Positions 15,649 to 24,091 of a stretch of 48,530 nucleotides of DNA are shown here, in pieces (the stretch's first letter is position 1; every line of letters starts with the position of its first letter). The translations under genes and the position numbers were made by a program. The DNA is from Phycisphaerales bacterium (GTDB lineage Bacteria; Planctomycetota; Phycisphaerae; Phycisphaerales; SM1A02). The notes under the pieces are model-generated. The model saw nothing but the letters and a program-made list of their open reading frames with translations, did no database searches and was not told the origin of the DNA. Location of the stretch: NCBI GenBank assembly GCA_014238965.1, contig JABAAC010000100.1:1-48530 (forward strand), read 5' to 3'.

Positions 15649-16173
15649 ATGGCAATAGAGCAATCCATTCCAACTGATGCGCCAACCTCATCGAACAACT
15701 CTGGCGAACACAGTGTTGCTGTTGACAACCAGCACACACCCATCGACCCCTCCAATACTGTTCCATCGGAACCGGTACTGCAGACGTTGACGAACAATCA
15801 CGCGTCGCAAGTCCAACAGCAGCACACTGCAATGCGCATCGATGCATTACGCAAGTGGCGTGTTCGACCACAACGCCTGTCCCATGCTGGACAACTCGTT
15901 GAACTGGTCGCTGACAACGCCCGCCGTGCGCAGCGTGAAGTGGGGGGGTTCGCGGCCGCATGGCAAAAGTGCGCCGATGCGACCATCGTCAATCAAACGC
16001 GTATCGCCTCTTTTCGTGGAGGTGTCGCAACAATTGTCACGCACAACGCGTCCCTCCGATGGGTTATTGATCGCGACCTTCGAAGCGGGCTATTGTCGCG
16101 ACTTCGTTCCGAATGCACCTCGGCCATCACCGCTGTGCGCGTCCGGAGCGGCGCTGTCAACGCCCCACGCTGA
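15649..16173 (+). CDS. dciA: DciA-like protein (DUF721), replicative helicase loader
   Basis: From ATG 15649 (TGGAG 11 bases upstream) the protein has 174 residues. The first 75 are low-complexity, rich in Ser, Thr, Pro, Asn and Gln. The C-terminal 100 form a DUF721 domain: LVELVADNARRAQREVGGF, AAWQKCAD, then TRIASFRGGVATIVTHNASLRWVID and LRSGLLSRL. Known role of DciA: it is the ancestral bacterial factor that loads the replicative helicase DnaB. The upstream extension of the frame to 15376 crosses the divergent ABC gene and is rejected. The 3' end overlaps the convergent thioesterase gene by 17 bases. Confidence 0.8.
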   Translation: MAIEQSIPTDAPTSSNNSGEHSVAVDNQHTPIDPSNTVPSEPVLQTLTNNHASQVQQQHTAMRIDALRKWRVRPQRLSHAGQLVELVADNARRAQREVGGFAAAWQKCADATIVNQTRIASFRGGVATIVTHNASLRWVIDRDLRSGLLSRLRSECTSAITAVRVRSGAVNAPR

Positions 16174-16549
16174 TCCACTCGGGCACCGCCTGTGGGCGCC
16201 CCTGCGCATCCACACAGGCTAAGAGAGTCTTGCCGGTCGCCAACACTTCTCCCTCGCGACGAAGCTCGTATGCGTGCGTGATCTTTACCGGCCCGCACTG
16301 TTCTAAAGTGGTGTCCAGCACAAGCGCGTCGTCGTAGCGTGCAGGACGTTTGTAGTTGATCTCCAACTTCACAACGACCAAGTACAGGCCATCTTCTTCA
16401 CATTGTCGATAGCTCCCACCTGATTCTCGAAGCAACTCTGTGCGTCCCATTTCAAGCCATACAGGGTATGCAGCATGGTGCGCAACGCCCATGGGGTCAC
16501 ACTCGCAGTATCGCACTCGAACATTCAGATGATGTGTTGCACTGGTCAT
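16157..16549 (-). CDS. Acyl-CoA thioesterase, YbgC/4-hydroxybenzoyl-CoA family
   Basis: The 130-residue hot-dog-fold protein has the YbgC motif CDPMGVAHHAAYPVWLEMGRTELLRE, with the catalytic Asp and the GVxHHxxY pattern. It then has VKLEINYKRPARYDD and LATGKTLLACVD. Such enzymes hydrolyse short or medium acyl-CoA; in proteobacteria ybgC sits with the tol-pal genes, but here it follows mnmE. I prefer ATG 16549 (MTSATHH). A GTG at 16576 would add nine residues. Neither has a clear ribosome-binding site; it lies close enough to mnmE to be cotranscribed. Confidence 0.85.
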   Translation of the reverse strand: MTSATHHLNVRVRYCECDPMGVAHHAAYPVWLEMGRTELLRESGGSYRQCEEDGLYLVVVKLEINYKRPARYDDALVLDTTLEQCGPVKITHAYELRREGEVLATGKTLLACVDAQGRPQAVPEWISVGR

Positions 16550-16588
16550 ACAGCACAGCCTACGCGTCAGTGCCACACTGTGCCCGCG

Positions 16589-17899
16589 CTACTTTCCGAC
16601 GCAAAAGGATGAAAAGATCAGCCCCAGCACATCGTCCGGCGATACATCCCCCGTAATTGCACCAAGTTGATCGAGCACCTCACGCAGTACCGCGGCAACA
16701 AGTTCCGGTGATTCAACCGATGCCGCAGGATCACCTGCGTCCGAAAGCTCTCTTGCTTCCACGAGTACATGCTCAATACGTTCCAACACCCCATGCTGCC
16801 GTGCCGACATCAATGAGGCGCCCGACGATGCCTGTGCCTCCTGAAGTGCCTTGCCGATTGCCAGGCGAAGGCCTTCGATCCCTTCGCCCGTTTTCGCCGA
16901 CACCCTCAGGCCGTCGTTCAACGAGTCGACAACATCTGATTTTGTGCGTATGACCAGCCCACCAATGCCTTGGGGGATCACCTCATCACATGGCACACAC
17001 CAGATATCCAGGTCGGGCTCTTCGCCAATGACATCTCGCTCTTGGCCCCCAGGCGTATCTGCCAGCCGCGCCGCTGCCACACCCGGAAACGCACATGGTT
17101 CAATCAATGCATCGCGTGTCGTATGAGGCGTGTCCATCGTCACTGCTCGCTTTCGGCCAAGCAGCACGTTAAACAGCGTGGACTTCCCCGCGCTTGGGGC
17201 ACCTCGCAATCGCACTAACGGTCTTTGGTCATCGAAGGCCTGCCCCCCACATGCCTCAAGCACATCCCCGATCGTCTTTCGTAATCCGTCGAGCCGATTT
17301 ACAACATCACTTGCAGAGGCAAGTACGACATCTTCTTCATCAGCGAAGTCGATCCCTGCTTCAACAATTGCGAGTATGGATGCGGTTAGCTCAGCCGCCT
17401 GGGCAATGCTGTTGTGCCATGCGCCACGACCGGCACGATGCGCCGCAGCAAGTGCTGCATCGCTGTCGGCATGTACCAACTGCATGACAGACTCTGCTCG
17501 GGCCATACTCAGTTGTCCAGATCGCCATGCTCGAAACGTGAATTCCCCTGGTGCCGCCTGGCCAACTGGCAATCCAGCAGCGACACCGTGCTCAATAAGG
17601 TGTTCTGCCACAAGTCCAAGCAACAGTGTGTTTCCGGGCAACAATAATTCCGCAACATCTTCGCCTGTGTACGACCGTGGCCCGGGCATCCACAGCAAGG
17701 TGCAGGGCAAGTCAAAGCTACACAACTGGAGTCGCGTATTCACCACACAACGGTCATCGGGTAATTCGACAAGTGTGCGTAGGAGCGCAGCGGCATTGGA
17801 TCCACTGATGCGAACCAACCCAACATGTGCCGAAGTGGCTGGCGTTCCAATTGCAACAATGGTTAGCGGCGATTCAGCGAGGCCTTCATCAGGACACAC
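16589..17899 (-). CDS. mnmE: tRNA modification GTPase MnmE, divergent GTPase domain
   Basis: The 436-residue protein has the MnmE plan. The N-terminal folate-binding domain shows TIVAIGTPATSAHVGLVRISG, SYTGEDVAEL and APGEFTFRAWRSGQLSMARAE. A helical domain holds an inserted G domain, and the C-terminus is SSFCVGK, the invariant CxGK with the catalytic Cys. With MnmG it modifies U34 of certain tRNAs. The G domain has G1 GAPSAGKSTLF, G2 HTTRD and G3 DTPG. The segment between G3 and G4 is short (about 38 residues, normally around 60) and G4 reads TKSD instead of NKxD. GTG 17899 starts two bases after the yidC stop. A longer frame into yidC is rejected. Confidence 0.9.
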   Translation of the reverse strand: MCPDEGLAESPLTIVAIGTPATSAHVGLVRISGSNAAALLRTLVELPDDRCVVNTRLQLCSFDLPCTLLWMPGPRSYTGEDVAELLLPGNTLLLGLVAEHLIEHGVAAGLPVGQAAPGEFTFRAWRSGQLSMARAESVMQLVHADSDAALAAAHRAGRGAWHNSIAQAAELTASILAIVEAGIDFADEEDVVLASASDVVNRLDGLRKTIGDVLEACGGQAFDDQRPLVRLRGAPSAGKSTLFNVLLGRKRAVTMDTPHTTRDALIEPCAFPGVAAARLADTPGGQERDVIGEEPDLDIWCVPCDEVIPQGIGGLVIRTKSDVVDSLNDGLRVSAKTGEGIEGLRLAIGKALQEAQASSGASLMSARQHGVLERIEHVLVEARELSDAGDPAASVESPELVAAVLREVLDQLGAITGDVSPDDVLGLIFSSFCVGK

Positions 17900-17900
17900 G

Positions 17901-20237
17901 CTACTTTCGCTTCTTGAACGTTCGGTCCGGGCCGTTTCGCTTGCGCTGTGTCTCTTGCTTGCGACGGTCGAGCATCTTCTGATACGCCTTGGATTGCGCA
18001 TCCTTCCCGCCCTTGGCTTGCCGATCCCCTGAAGCGGGAACGATTGTGTCAAAGTCCATCTGGTCGACCTTCCGTCGAATGAAACGGCTTTCCATAATGC
18101 CAACAGTCGATGACGTAATGATGTACAGCAGCAGCCCTGATGGCGCGCTATACAGCATGACGGGGAAGAGTACGACCATCATGATCCGCATGATCTTCTG
18201 CTGTGTCTCTTGCTCTGGCGTCATCGATGCCGATCGCGGCGTCATGTATTTCTGCTGCACCCAGAAAATGGCCCCGAGCAGGAAGGGAAGCAAGTTGATG
18301 CCGCTGACATCAAAGATCAGTAGGCGAAATGGCTTATCAAAGGTCCAGAAACAATGGTCCGGTTGCGCAAGATCGCCAAGAAATGCCCAGCCGCCAAACA
18401 ACTGGAAGACCCCGTAGAACGCAGGCTCTTGTCGCAGATCGAATGCAAAGTACAAGGCGGCCCACAATGCGATCCAAATTGGTGTCTGCAAAAACATTGG
18501 CAGGCACCCAAGCATCTGCAATGGGTTCACGCCGTGCTCACGAAAGAGTTGCATCTGCTCCTGTTGCAGTCGCTTTCGGTCGTCCTTGTACTTCTTCTGA
18601 ATCCGATCCATCTCGGGCTTCAGTTTGCTCATCTTCTTGCTGAAGATCTGCATGCCCATTTGGCTCTTGCGAGTAATTGGGTGCATCAATGTTCGCACGC
18701 ACGCAACAAGCAAAATGATCGACACACCCCAGTCGAACACAATCCAATGGTCAAAGAATGACAGCAGTTGCACAAGCAGAACCGCAAGCCATTGGAATGT
18801 GCAGCACGCACAGAAGTCTGACATCCGATACAGCACAAGCCCGCCCAAGCGCAGCGTGTCATAGGGCGCTGTCTCTTCGATCAGAGAACGCTCAAGAGGC
18901 CCCGCGAACGCGGCGAGTGACGTGTCGAGTGTGCCGCCACCGGGCAAAGAATGCGTTGGGCTATACAGCACTGTCGCAACTTGCGATACGCCGTCAACTT
19001 CATCGAAGACGCGAGTGATGCGCTCGATCTCTGTGTCCATTGACAGATGTGAAGTGCCTTGTGCGGCATGAACTGGGTAGACAACGAAGGCGAAGTATCG
19101 ACTTGATGATCCGAACCAAGACAGCTCATAGCCAGCTTCTTGGGCCTCGGGGTTAGGCCACAGTGTTGATGTTGCGTCCTCATCGACTGCGTCAGAAAAC
19201 TCAACTTTCAATGCACCGTCAGTGATGACGCCAGCAAGTCGACCTGGGTCCTCTTCTGCACCGAGCAGATAGCCGAATCGGAATCGCCTGCGATCCATGT
19301 ACGACCCGGGATCCAGTGACAAACCTGGTGGTCCAATTTGGCTCCACGAAATGTCCATCGCTTGGGCGATGTGGCTCGTCACCCGTTGATGCACCTCAAT
19401 GCTCCACCCGTCGAGGACGAATCGCCGCTCAATGTCGAGCACTTTGTCGCCAGAAGCATTTTCCAGGACCGCGCGAAACTCGCCAGGCCCTGTGGATGTC
19501 CAACAGGATTGATGCTTTAGGTTCAGCTCAACGCCATTGACCGTAATTGCGCGGCATGCCAGTATTGGATACGGATCAAACTGGCCTTGCCCAGCTGGAA
19601 GTAATTGCTCTCTGGCAAGCACGTATCGCATCGCATCTGAGGGCAACGCTGGCGGAGTCGCATTACCCTGAGCCACTGCTTTCCAATGCCTTTGAGCCTG
19701 CCGCTTGGAACCAGCATTGATCCAAATATCGCTGAATACAATCTGCGACATACCGCCACCCACGCGGGTGAACGACACAGCCATGTGCTCTTGTTTCGGG
19801 TCCTGGAGCGATCCGAGTTGCGGCAGCGGAGGTTCATCCGTCGGCACGGTGAACAATCGAACACGAAGCCCATCAATTGACTTGGCACTGCCAACTGTCT
19901 CTGGAGCATCCACCGATTGTGTATTCGTGGCAAGTCCAGATGCGGCAGGTTCCGGTGTATCGGGTGCGGGCTTTGTTGCTGGTTCACCCTTCGTGCTGGA
20001 GGCTGATGTCGTATCCGCTGATCCCTGCTGGTCTGACCCCTGTGTCGACCCATCAGTCGCCTGGGTGTCGGACTGACCCAGGAGTTCCTCTCTCGATTGT
20101 TTCTCCAGCCCTGGTCCGGTGATAACCAGCGTAAGCACCAGCCCAAGTACACCTGCTATGACAAAGGGCAACCATGCCCGGCGCCGCTTGGCTGCCATGG
20201 CATCTGGATCACGTCGACCTTGCGGCTTCTGGGCCAT
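17901..20237 (-). CDS. yidC: Membrane protein insertase YidC
   Basis: The 778-residue protein inserts and folds inner-membrane proteins alone or with SecYEG. A first membrane helix is near residues 22-42 (WLPFVIAGVLGLVLTLVI). A Thr/Ser/Gln-rich linker and a large periplasmic domain (about 110-480) follow. The conserved five-helix insertase core starts at about 510 with WGVSIILLVACVRTLMHPITRKS, whose Arg matches the conserved groove Arg. It continues with NPLQMLGCLPMFLQTPIWIALWAALY and ends with LYSAPSGLLLYIITSS. The C-terminus is basic (GPDRTFKKRK), suggesting ribosome contact. It is larger than E. coli YidC (548). ATG 20237 is eight bases after the upstream phosphoesterase gene; mnmE follows immediately, a classic pairing. 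Confidence 0.95.
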   Translation of the reverse strand: MAQKPQGRRDPDAMAAKRRRAWLPFVIAGVLGLVLTLVITGPGLEKQSREELLGQSDTQATDGSTQGSDQQGSADTTSASSTKGEPATKPAPDTPEPAASGLATNTQSVDAPETVGSAKSIDGLRVRLFTVPTDEPPLPQLGSLQDPKQEHMAVSFTRVGGGMSQIVFSDIWINAGSKRQAQRHWKAVAQGNATPPALPSDAMRYVLAREQLLPAGQGQFDPYPILACRAITVNGVELNLKHQSCWTSTGPGEFRAVLENASGDKVLDIERRFVLDGWSIEVHQRVTSHIAQAMDISWSQIGPPGLSLDPGSYMDRRRFRFGYLLGAEEDPGRLAGVITDGALKVEFSDAVDEDATSTLWPNPEAQEAGYELSWFGSSSRYFAFVVYPVHAAQGTSHLSMDTEIERITRVFDEVDGVSQVATVLYSPTHSLPGGGTLDTSLAAFAGPLERSLIEETAPYDTLRLGGLVLYRMSDFCACCTFQWLAVLLVQLLSFFDHWIVFDWGVSIILLVACVRTLMHPITRKSQMGMQIFSKKMSKLKPEMDRIQKKYKDDRKRLQQEQMQLFREHGVNPLQMLGCLPMFLQTPIWIALWAALYFAFDLRQEPAFYGVFQLFGGWAFLGDLAQPDHCFWTFDKPFRLLIFDVSGINLLPFLLGAIFWVQQKYMTPRSASMTPEQETQQKIMRIMMVVLFPVMLYSAPSGLLLYIITSSTVGIMESRFIRRKVDQMDFDTIVPASGDRQAKGGKDAQSKAYQKMLDRRKQETQRKRNGPDRTFKKRK

Positions 20238-20245
20238 TGGCGACT

Positions 20246-21010
20246 TCAGCGCCCCTCCAGCAGTCGATCACCGAGCCAATTACTTAACTCGGGGATCGCA
20301 TAAATCTTCTTTACCACGGATTCGATGTCGTACTCGACACGGTGAAAGTCAACGGTACCCGCGGACTCATCGAGCACTGCGTACGCTGCGCGAGGATCCA
20401 TGTCCCGAGGTTGCCCGACACTGCCAGGGTTGATAATGCAGCGGCCTTCTTCTTCAAACTTCCACACACCATCAAGATCGCTTGGTGGATAGAAGTCAGG
20501 CTCATCAGTAAACACACCAGGAACATGCGTGTGTCCAACAATGCAGTATCGCTTCACTCTCTCAAACACCTGTCGCATTTTGACTGGGGAGTTCACTGCA
20601 TCTTCTGGAAAGATGTACTCATTGATCGGTCGGCGTGGGGAACCATGCACGCACAGGAAGTCGTTGAACGTTGTCCGAACTCGAAGGTGGCCGAGGAATT
20701 CCCAACGACGTGCTGCTGCATCGGGGTCCGTCTCCAACTCAAACTGCGCCCGAGTCCAGTACGCAGCCTGCTCGGCGGCTGCATTAAAGTTTGTTGGTTC
20801 GTAAAGGGCGCCATAGTCATGATTCCCCATCAACGACCACTCGCATCGCTCCGCAATGATCTCTGCGCAAATGACGGGGTCGGGCCCGTAGCCAAGAATG
20901 TCGCCAAGGCAAATGATCTGGTCAACCGATCGATGTTGATCGATGTCCTCAAGTACCACCTGAAGGGATTCCAGATTGCCATGAATGTCACTGATCAGCG
21001 CCGTTCGCAC
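20246..21010 (-). CDS. Metallophosphoesterase, YfcE/MJ0936-like
   Basis: The 254-residue calcineurin-fold phosphoesterase has all metal-binding motifs: SDIHGN, GDILGYGPDP, GNHDYG, HGSPR and GHTHVPG. This GDxxGYGPDP variant is typical of bacterial phosphodiesterases whose natural substrates are mostly unknown. I chose GTG 21010 because GGAG sits eight bases upstream; a TTG at 21022 is possible. It lies eight bases before yidC and is probably cotranscribed with yidC and mnmE, in the position where rnpA or yidD is found in many genomes. It is not related to either. Confidence 0.88.
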   Translation of the reverse strand: MRTALISDIHGNLESLQVVLEDIDQHRSVDQIICLGDILGYGPDPVICAEIIAERCEWSLMGNHDYGALYEPTNFNAAAEQAAYWTRAQFELETDPDAAARRWEFLGHLRVRTTFNDFLCVHGSPRRPINEYIFPEDAVNSPVKMRQVFERVKRYCIVGHTHVPGVFTDEPDFYPPSDLDGVWKFEEEGRCIINPGSVGQPRDMDPRAAYAVLDESAGTVDFHRVEYDIESVVKKIYAIPELSNWLGDRLLEGR

Positions 21011-21355
21011 ACGAAACTCCAACAGGATGGGGGGGGCAGGGGAAAGGGGGGCAAGGGTATCCAGCAGGCCACTGCAGCGTCAACGCCTTGCGCGGGCTTT
21101 GGTTCCAGTACTGCCTCGATAATGTTGCCCAGCCATCCCCGAACGAATTGGACCACTTAATCAACCTGAGCAGCCTATAACACATTTGTTTACAACTACT
21201 TAGAACTGTTCTTGCTGCATCATGACTATGTATGCACAAGTTATCCCCATGCCAACCATCCAATGGCCAAAGAGCGGGGCCCTCCGTTGCTCGGGTCCCC
21301 TCAATACAATGCCGCCCCTTGAGCCCGCTTTAAGGGCCAATGCAGGAGCAATTTG
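21011..21355. other. Divergent intergenic region between phosphoesterase and lpdA
   Basis: No gene is evident in these 345 bases. The left part (21028-21060) has unusual G-tracts on the plus strand: a run of eight G, then GGGG and GGGGGG separated by short spacers. The middle is AT-richer (21170-21235). A single DnaA-box-like sequence, TTATCCCCA (one mismatch to TTATNCACA), lies at 21241-21249. Promoters for both flanking genes should be here. Confidence 0.5.
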
Positions 21356-22831
21356 GTGGCTAGTGAGAAGCATTTTGACCTTGTTGTGATTGGCAGTGGG
21401 CCAGGCGGTTATGTGGGCGCAATTCGAGCAGCCCAAATGGGCATGAAGACCGCCATCATTGAGCGAAACAAACTCGGTGGCGTATGCCTTAATTGGGGCT
21501 GCATTCCAAGTAAAGCACTGCTCCACACAGCTGAACTCTGGTCCGAGTCTGTCACCCATGGCAGCAAGTGGGGCATTGGATTCGACAACGTGACCCAAGA
21601 TTGGGACGCAGTGATCAAACACTCGCGGGGGAGCGCTGATCGACTCAACAAAGGCGTTGGGTTTTTGATGAAGAAGAATGGCATTACCGCCATTCAAGGC
21701 CATGCACGGATCATGTCCGGCCGCTCTGCTGATTCGCCATGCACCATTGATGTACTTGAAGCATCCGACAACTACTACCACGACGAAGGCGGCGCACGCA
21801 TTGGGTCCATCACCGCCACGAACGTCATGGTTGCAACTGGCGCACGTCCACGTGATCTGCCATTCGCACGATTCGACCATGAAGTAATCATCAGTTCAAA
21901 AGATGCAATGGTCCTGCCCAAGCGGCCAGATCGCATGGTGATCATCGGCAGCGGCGCAATCGGCATGGAGTTCGCCTACTTCTACAACGCCATGGGCACA
22001 AAAGTAACGGTCATCGAAATGGTGGACCGCATTTTGCCTGTGGAAGATGACGATGTTTCAAAGGAAGCAAAAAAACTCTTCACTAGACAGGGCATTGAGT
22101 TTCGAACGGGTTGGGCAACGAGCAACGTCGAACGCATTGGTAATGGCGCGATTGTCACCGCGCACTCCGTCGATGACGCCTCCAATGTGGAGACATTCGA
22201 CTGCGATGTCGTCCTCGTTGCAGTAGGTATTGGTGGACGCTGTGATGGCGTGTTTGGCCCAGGTGTTGATGTCGCCATGAACAAGGATCTCATAGATATC
22301 GACTACATCGGTGTAGACGAACCAACCTATGAGACAAGTGTCCCTGGGATATATGCAATCGGCGACATCATTGGCCCCCCCGCACTGGCGCACGTTGCCG
22401 CAGAAGAAGCCGTGACGTGTGTCGAACGCATTGGTGGCCACCACACACTGGGTGTCGACTACAACGCTGTTCCAGGCTGCACCTATACAAACCCACAAGT
22501 GGCTTCGGTTGGCATGACCGAAGCTGCCGCAAAAGAAGCTGGTCACGAATTGCAGATCGGCCGGTTCAGCTTCGCTGCTCTGGGCAAAGCCGTTGCAGTG
22601 GGCGCAACAGATGGCTTCGTGAAGATTGTCGCCAGCAAACCTTATGGCGAGATCCTCGGCGCTCACATCATTGGCCAAGATGCATCAGAACTTATTCACG
22701 AATTTTGTTTGGCTATCCGCCTCGAAGCCACTGCGGAAGACATCATTTCGACAATGCACGCGCATCCGACACTCGCTGAGTCAATTCATGAAGCAGCGCT
22801 TGGTGTGGAAGATCGCGTAATCAACTCCTAA
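21356..22831 (+). CDS. lpdA: Dihydrolipoyl dehydrogenase
   Basis: The 491-residue flavoprotein reoxidises dihydrolipoamide in 2-oxoacid dehydrogenase or glycine cleavage complexes and reduces NAD. It has the FAD motif VVIGSGPGGYVGAIRAA, redox-active Cys pair in GGVCLNWGCIPSK, the NAD motif MVIIGSGAIGMEFAYFY, a second FAD motif YAIGDIIGPPALAH, and the C-terminal HAHPTLAESIHEA with the catalytic His-Glu. GTG 21356 is preceded by GGAG with seven bases between; a TTG one codon earlier is possible. No E1 or E2 subunit gene is adjacent. lipB at 36577 supplies lipoyl groups for the same complexes. Confidence 0.95.
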   Translation: MASEKHFDLVVIGSGPGGYVGAIRAAQMGMKTAIIERNKLGGVCLNWGCIPSKALLHTAELWSESVTHGSKWGIGFDNVTQDWDAVIKHSRGSADRLNKGVGFLMKKNGITAIQGHARIMSGRSADSPCTIDVLEASDNYYHDEGGARIGSITATNVMVATGARPRDLPFARFDHEVIISSKDAMVLPKRPDRMVIIGSGAIGMEFAYFYNAMGTKVTVIEMVDRILPVEDDDVSKEAKKLFTRQGIEFRTGWATSNVERIGNGAIVTAHSVDDASNVETFDCDVVLVAVGIGGRCDGVFGPGVDVAMNKDLIDIDYIGVDEPTYETSVPGIYAIGDIIGPPALAHVAAEEAVTCVERIGGHHTLGVDYNAVPGCTYTNPQVASVGMTEAAAKEAGHELQIGRFSFAALGKAVAVGATDGFVKIVASKPYGEILGAHIIGQDASELIHEFCLAIRLEATAEDIISTMHAHPTLAESIHEAALGVEDRVINS

Positions 22832-22844
22832 GGGACAAACCTGC

Positions 22845-24068
22845 ATGTCGATCGAAATCCGCGAACACGTCATGGGCAATGGTCTTCGGATCGTTGCGGA
22901 AGTGGATGCCGCAGCGGCTTCCGCAGCGGCGGGTTTCTTTGTTCGAACCGGAGCTCGCGATGAGTCCCCGCAACTCATGGGCATTAGTCACTTCCTTGAA
23001 CACATGGTCTTTCGCGGCACCGAGGGACTTGATGGTGAGGCCATCGATCGAGCATTCGAAGACCTCGGCGCCTCTCACAATGCATGGACCAGTGCCGAAA
23101 TCACCGCATTTCACGGGCATGCACTTGCCGAATCAATGCCCGACGTACTCGACTTGTTGGTGCGCATCATGCGCCCATTACTGCTCGATGAAGATCTAGA
23201 AGATGAGCGTGGCGTCGTGTTAGAAGAGATTGCCATGTACGAAGACCAACCGTTCTGGCAACTTTGGGAAGCTACAGCAGAGGCGTACTACGGTGCTCAC
23301 CCAATGGGCCATCGGGTACTGGGGACTACAGAGTCAGTACAGGCCATCACGCCCACCGACATGCGTAACTGGCACACATCGCGATACGGCAGTGACTGCA
23401 CCACGTTGGCACTCGCCGGTCGGCTCGACTTCGACGCCATCGTGGATCGCATGGAACAGAGCGTTGGCAACTGGACGCCATCTGGCGCGAAGCGCAACTG
23501 GGGCGAAATGAACCATCGCATGCAAGACCTCGTCCTTCACAGCGACCGCACAACACAGGGCTACCTCATCGGTCTTGCCCCCGCTCCTGCATTGGAAGAC
23601 ACTCGCCGCCATGCCGCAGCCGTACTTGCTTGGATTGCCGGACACGGCGACGGTAGTGCCCTGCACTGGGCACTCGTGAATCCAGGCATCGCTGAGGAAG
23701 CAAGGCTTGAGTACGAAGGCCATGACCGAAGCGGTGTGTTTGCCACCTGGAGCGTGTGTGAACCCAATCAGTTGCAGGATGTTGAGTCCACCATGCGAGA
23801 AGTCATTCGCACTGCTGCTGAGAGTGTCACGGACGATGATCTAAATCGCGCAAGAGCAATGATCGCTACGGCGGTCACCGTACACGGTGAGTTGCCCGCC
23901 GGTCGCATGCAGCGACTTGGCCGACGCGCCGCAACATGCGGCGATGTATTGCCTTTAGATGAGGAACTTGCGCGCATCGAGGCTGTATCGCGAGACGATC
24001 TACTTGCCGTTATCGAGGCGTTCCCGCCCGAACCCGTCGTGCTTGGCCAACTGCTGCCCGAGCACTGA
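22845..24068 (+). CDS. M16-family zinc peptidase
   Basis: The 407-residue protein has the inverted zinc motif HxxEH in ISHFLEHMVFRGTE and the downstream ligand Glu in DERGVVLEEIAMYEDQP. HPMGHRVLGT and the C-terminal M16 domain with the weak second repeat follow. It resembles bacterial processing peptidases (PqqL/YmxG class) of about 400 residues that cut peptides inside a closed chamber. There is no signal peptide, so it is likely cytoplasmic. ATG 22845 has AAGGGA nine bases upstream. It starts 13 bases after lpdA and may be cotranscribed. M16B enzymes often come as an active/inactive gene pair; no second copy is nearby. Confidence 0.9.
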   Translation: MSIEIREHVMGNGLRIVAEVDAAAASAAAGFFVRTGARDESPQLMGISHFLEHMVFRGTEGLDGEAIDRAFEDLGASHNAWTSAEITAFHGHALAESMPDVLDLLVRIMRPLLLDEDLEDERGVVLEEIAMYEDQPFWQLWEATAEAYYGAHPMGHRVLGTTESVQAITPTDMRNWHTSRYGSDCTTLALAGRLDFDAIVDRMEQSVGNWTPSGAKRNWGEMNHRMQDLVLHSDRTTQGYLIGLAPAPALEDTRRHAAAVLAWIAGHGDGSALHWALVNPGIAEEARLEYEGHDRSGVFATWSVCEPNQLQDVESTMREVIRTAAESVTDDDLNRARAMIATAVTVHGELPAGRMQRLGRRAATCGDVLPLDEELARIEAVSRDDLLAVIEAFPPEPVVLGQLLPEH

Positions 24069-24091
24069 AAACCCCACACGACGCGATTGCC

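Noticed and set aside
17130-18032. 300-codon plus-strand ORF opposite mnmE
   Set aside because: Antisense shadow rich in Ser/Ala; mnmE is certain on the other strand.
20342-21160. 272-codon plus-strand ORF opposite the metallophosphoesterase
   Set aside because: The phosphoesterase motifs on the minus strand are complete; the antisense frame shows no domain.
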